DNA from: Penelope pileata
Lineage: Eukaryota; Chordata; Aves; Galliformes; Cracidae
Reading direction: 5' to 3'
DNA length: 64,000 nucleotides
Assembly (NCBI GenBank): GCA_013396635.1
Contig: WBMW01000226.1
Coordinates: 149,402-213,401, forward strand
Part shown: piece after piece, positions 63,001-64,000 of the stretch
How the letters are laid out: every line of letters begins with the position of its first letter
Position numbering within the stretch: position 1 is the stretch's first letter
The notes under the pieces: generated by a model
Seen by the model: the letters and a program-made list of their open reading frames with translations, nothing else
Told to the model about the DNA's origin: nothing
Databases searched by the model: none
Program-made: the position numbers and the translations under genes

Positions 63001-64000
63001 CTTACTCACCATTTGTGATCCAGATCTTTCAGGCTGTAAAACAGATAGTATAGGAAGTATGAGTTTTCCCATAGTATTGTGATAACTATTCAGCTGCCAG
63101 CTTCATTGTGCTATCCAAATACAATAAAAGACAACTTATTTCATAATGGAGCAAGATAGAAAAAAGAAAGAAAGCATTATCATCTTCAGTTTTTACAAGG
63201 TAATTTCAATAGTATTTGTGAAAATGTGTACATGCTCATCTTAAAAGGCACCAAAAATATCTTCAAAGTATGTAGAGAGAAGAATACTGTGATTTATTTT
63301 TTTTCCCCAGAAAGCAAATGAGTTGCACTTAGGAAGAATTCAGGTGATTTGTAAAGCTGTCCCTAAGGAGTCTGACCATTCAAGACATCCACAACCTCAT
63401 TAGAAACTAAATCCTAGTATCCTGAGTTTTGCTTAATTGCTTTTCTGACAAGACCATCATCCTCCCAGTGCTTTTCCTCACTGAATGCTAAATGCATACA
63501 AGTTCACACTAAAAAAGGACTGATGTGTAGATAACCAAGAAGTAATCCTCAGGAACGTAATTCAGTATCTTAAAATTCAACTATAACTGAACATCAGCAG
63601 CTGGCAAAAAGAAGTCATTTCTGAATTGTTGCATATTTGTTCAAACAAAATCAAATACAGTCAGATACAATAATTTTGCAATAAAGAGAACTGTGTATTT
63701 ATTCATTTTCCCCTCACTGTCAAGTGGCACAACTGATCTTCCTCAAACTTTCCATTAAAATTCAGCCCTAGGTAGAGAAAAGAAAATGTTCAGTCTGCAT
63801 GGAAAAGGTTTCTGAAATTAAAGAACAACTAAGAAAAGCCGTTATAGAACCTTAACAACAGCGGGTCACGACCTGCTACTATAGCAAAGATTAATATAAA
63901 TGCATCTTTAAGGAAAAGATAAAAATATGCAGGAAAAGCTCTTACAGGTTTTACAGGCAAGAGCTCCTCTGACTTACCACCTAGATACAGCTTGGATTGA

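Larger units (their letters stand above)
54071..64000. other. Non-coding AT-rich region, no gene seen
   Basis: About 10 kb with no recognised gene or transposon. Tandem and simple repeats are listed separately. Stretches 61230-61460 and 62640-62900 have complex, non-repetitive composition and are nominated as possible conserved elements in the findings. Frames such as 55608-55913 minus and 62629-62859 minus have no family features. Confidence 0.55.

Overview
The window looks like bird nuclear DNA: it is AT-rich and non-coding, and its recognisable content is CR1 LINE fragments, two mariner ends of the Galluhop type and one solo LTR of an endogenous retrovirus. CR1 dominance indicates a bird. 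The close match of the 40.2-40.8 kb element to the chicken mariner Galluhop makes a galliform plausible, but I cannot name the species. I see no convincing protein-coding gene, rRNA, tRNA, CRISPR array or bacterial-style operon. The only long reading frames lie inside transposon remains. The window is most likely a gene desert or the inside of a very long intron.

Layout: (1) 1-43, the outer end of a mariner cut by the window edge. (2) 1878-3175, a 1.3-kb CR1 copy on the minus strand with a decayed reverse transcriptase. (3) 18.7-19.2 kb, an internal CR1 piece on the plus strand that lacks its 3' end. (4) 19.57-19.65 kb, a pyrimidine tract with a 34-base run of N. (5) 25.84-25.95 kb, a nearly palindromic AT tract. 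(6) 28.6-29.6 kb, a compound locus in which two 106-bp direct copies flank a 507-bp solo LTR. (7) 36.2, 44.2 and 53.6 kb, three further CR1 3' ends. (8) 40.245-40.803 kb, an internally deleted mariner with both ends. (9) 50428-50527, a 100-bp segment with good splice signals and two open frames, the best candidate host exon. (10) 54687-54814, a 64-bp tandem duplication. The rest is unremarkable AT-rich sequence with microsatellites and long A/T runs.

The transposon relics have no functional relation to each other. Each appears to be an independent, inactive insertion. Host function, if present, would be in regulatory DNA; a few stretches are nominated tentatively. No previously undescribed system was found. 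The most unusual structures are the 106-bp duplication around the LTR, the AT palindrome and the candidate orphan exon.
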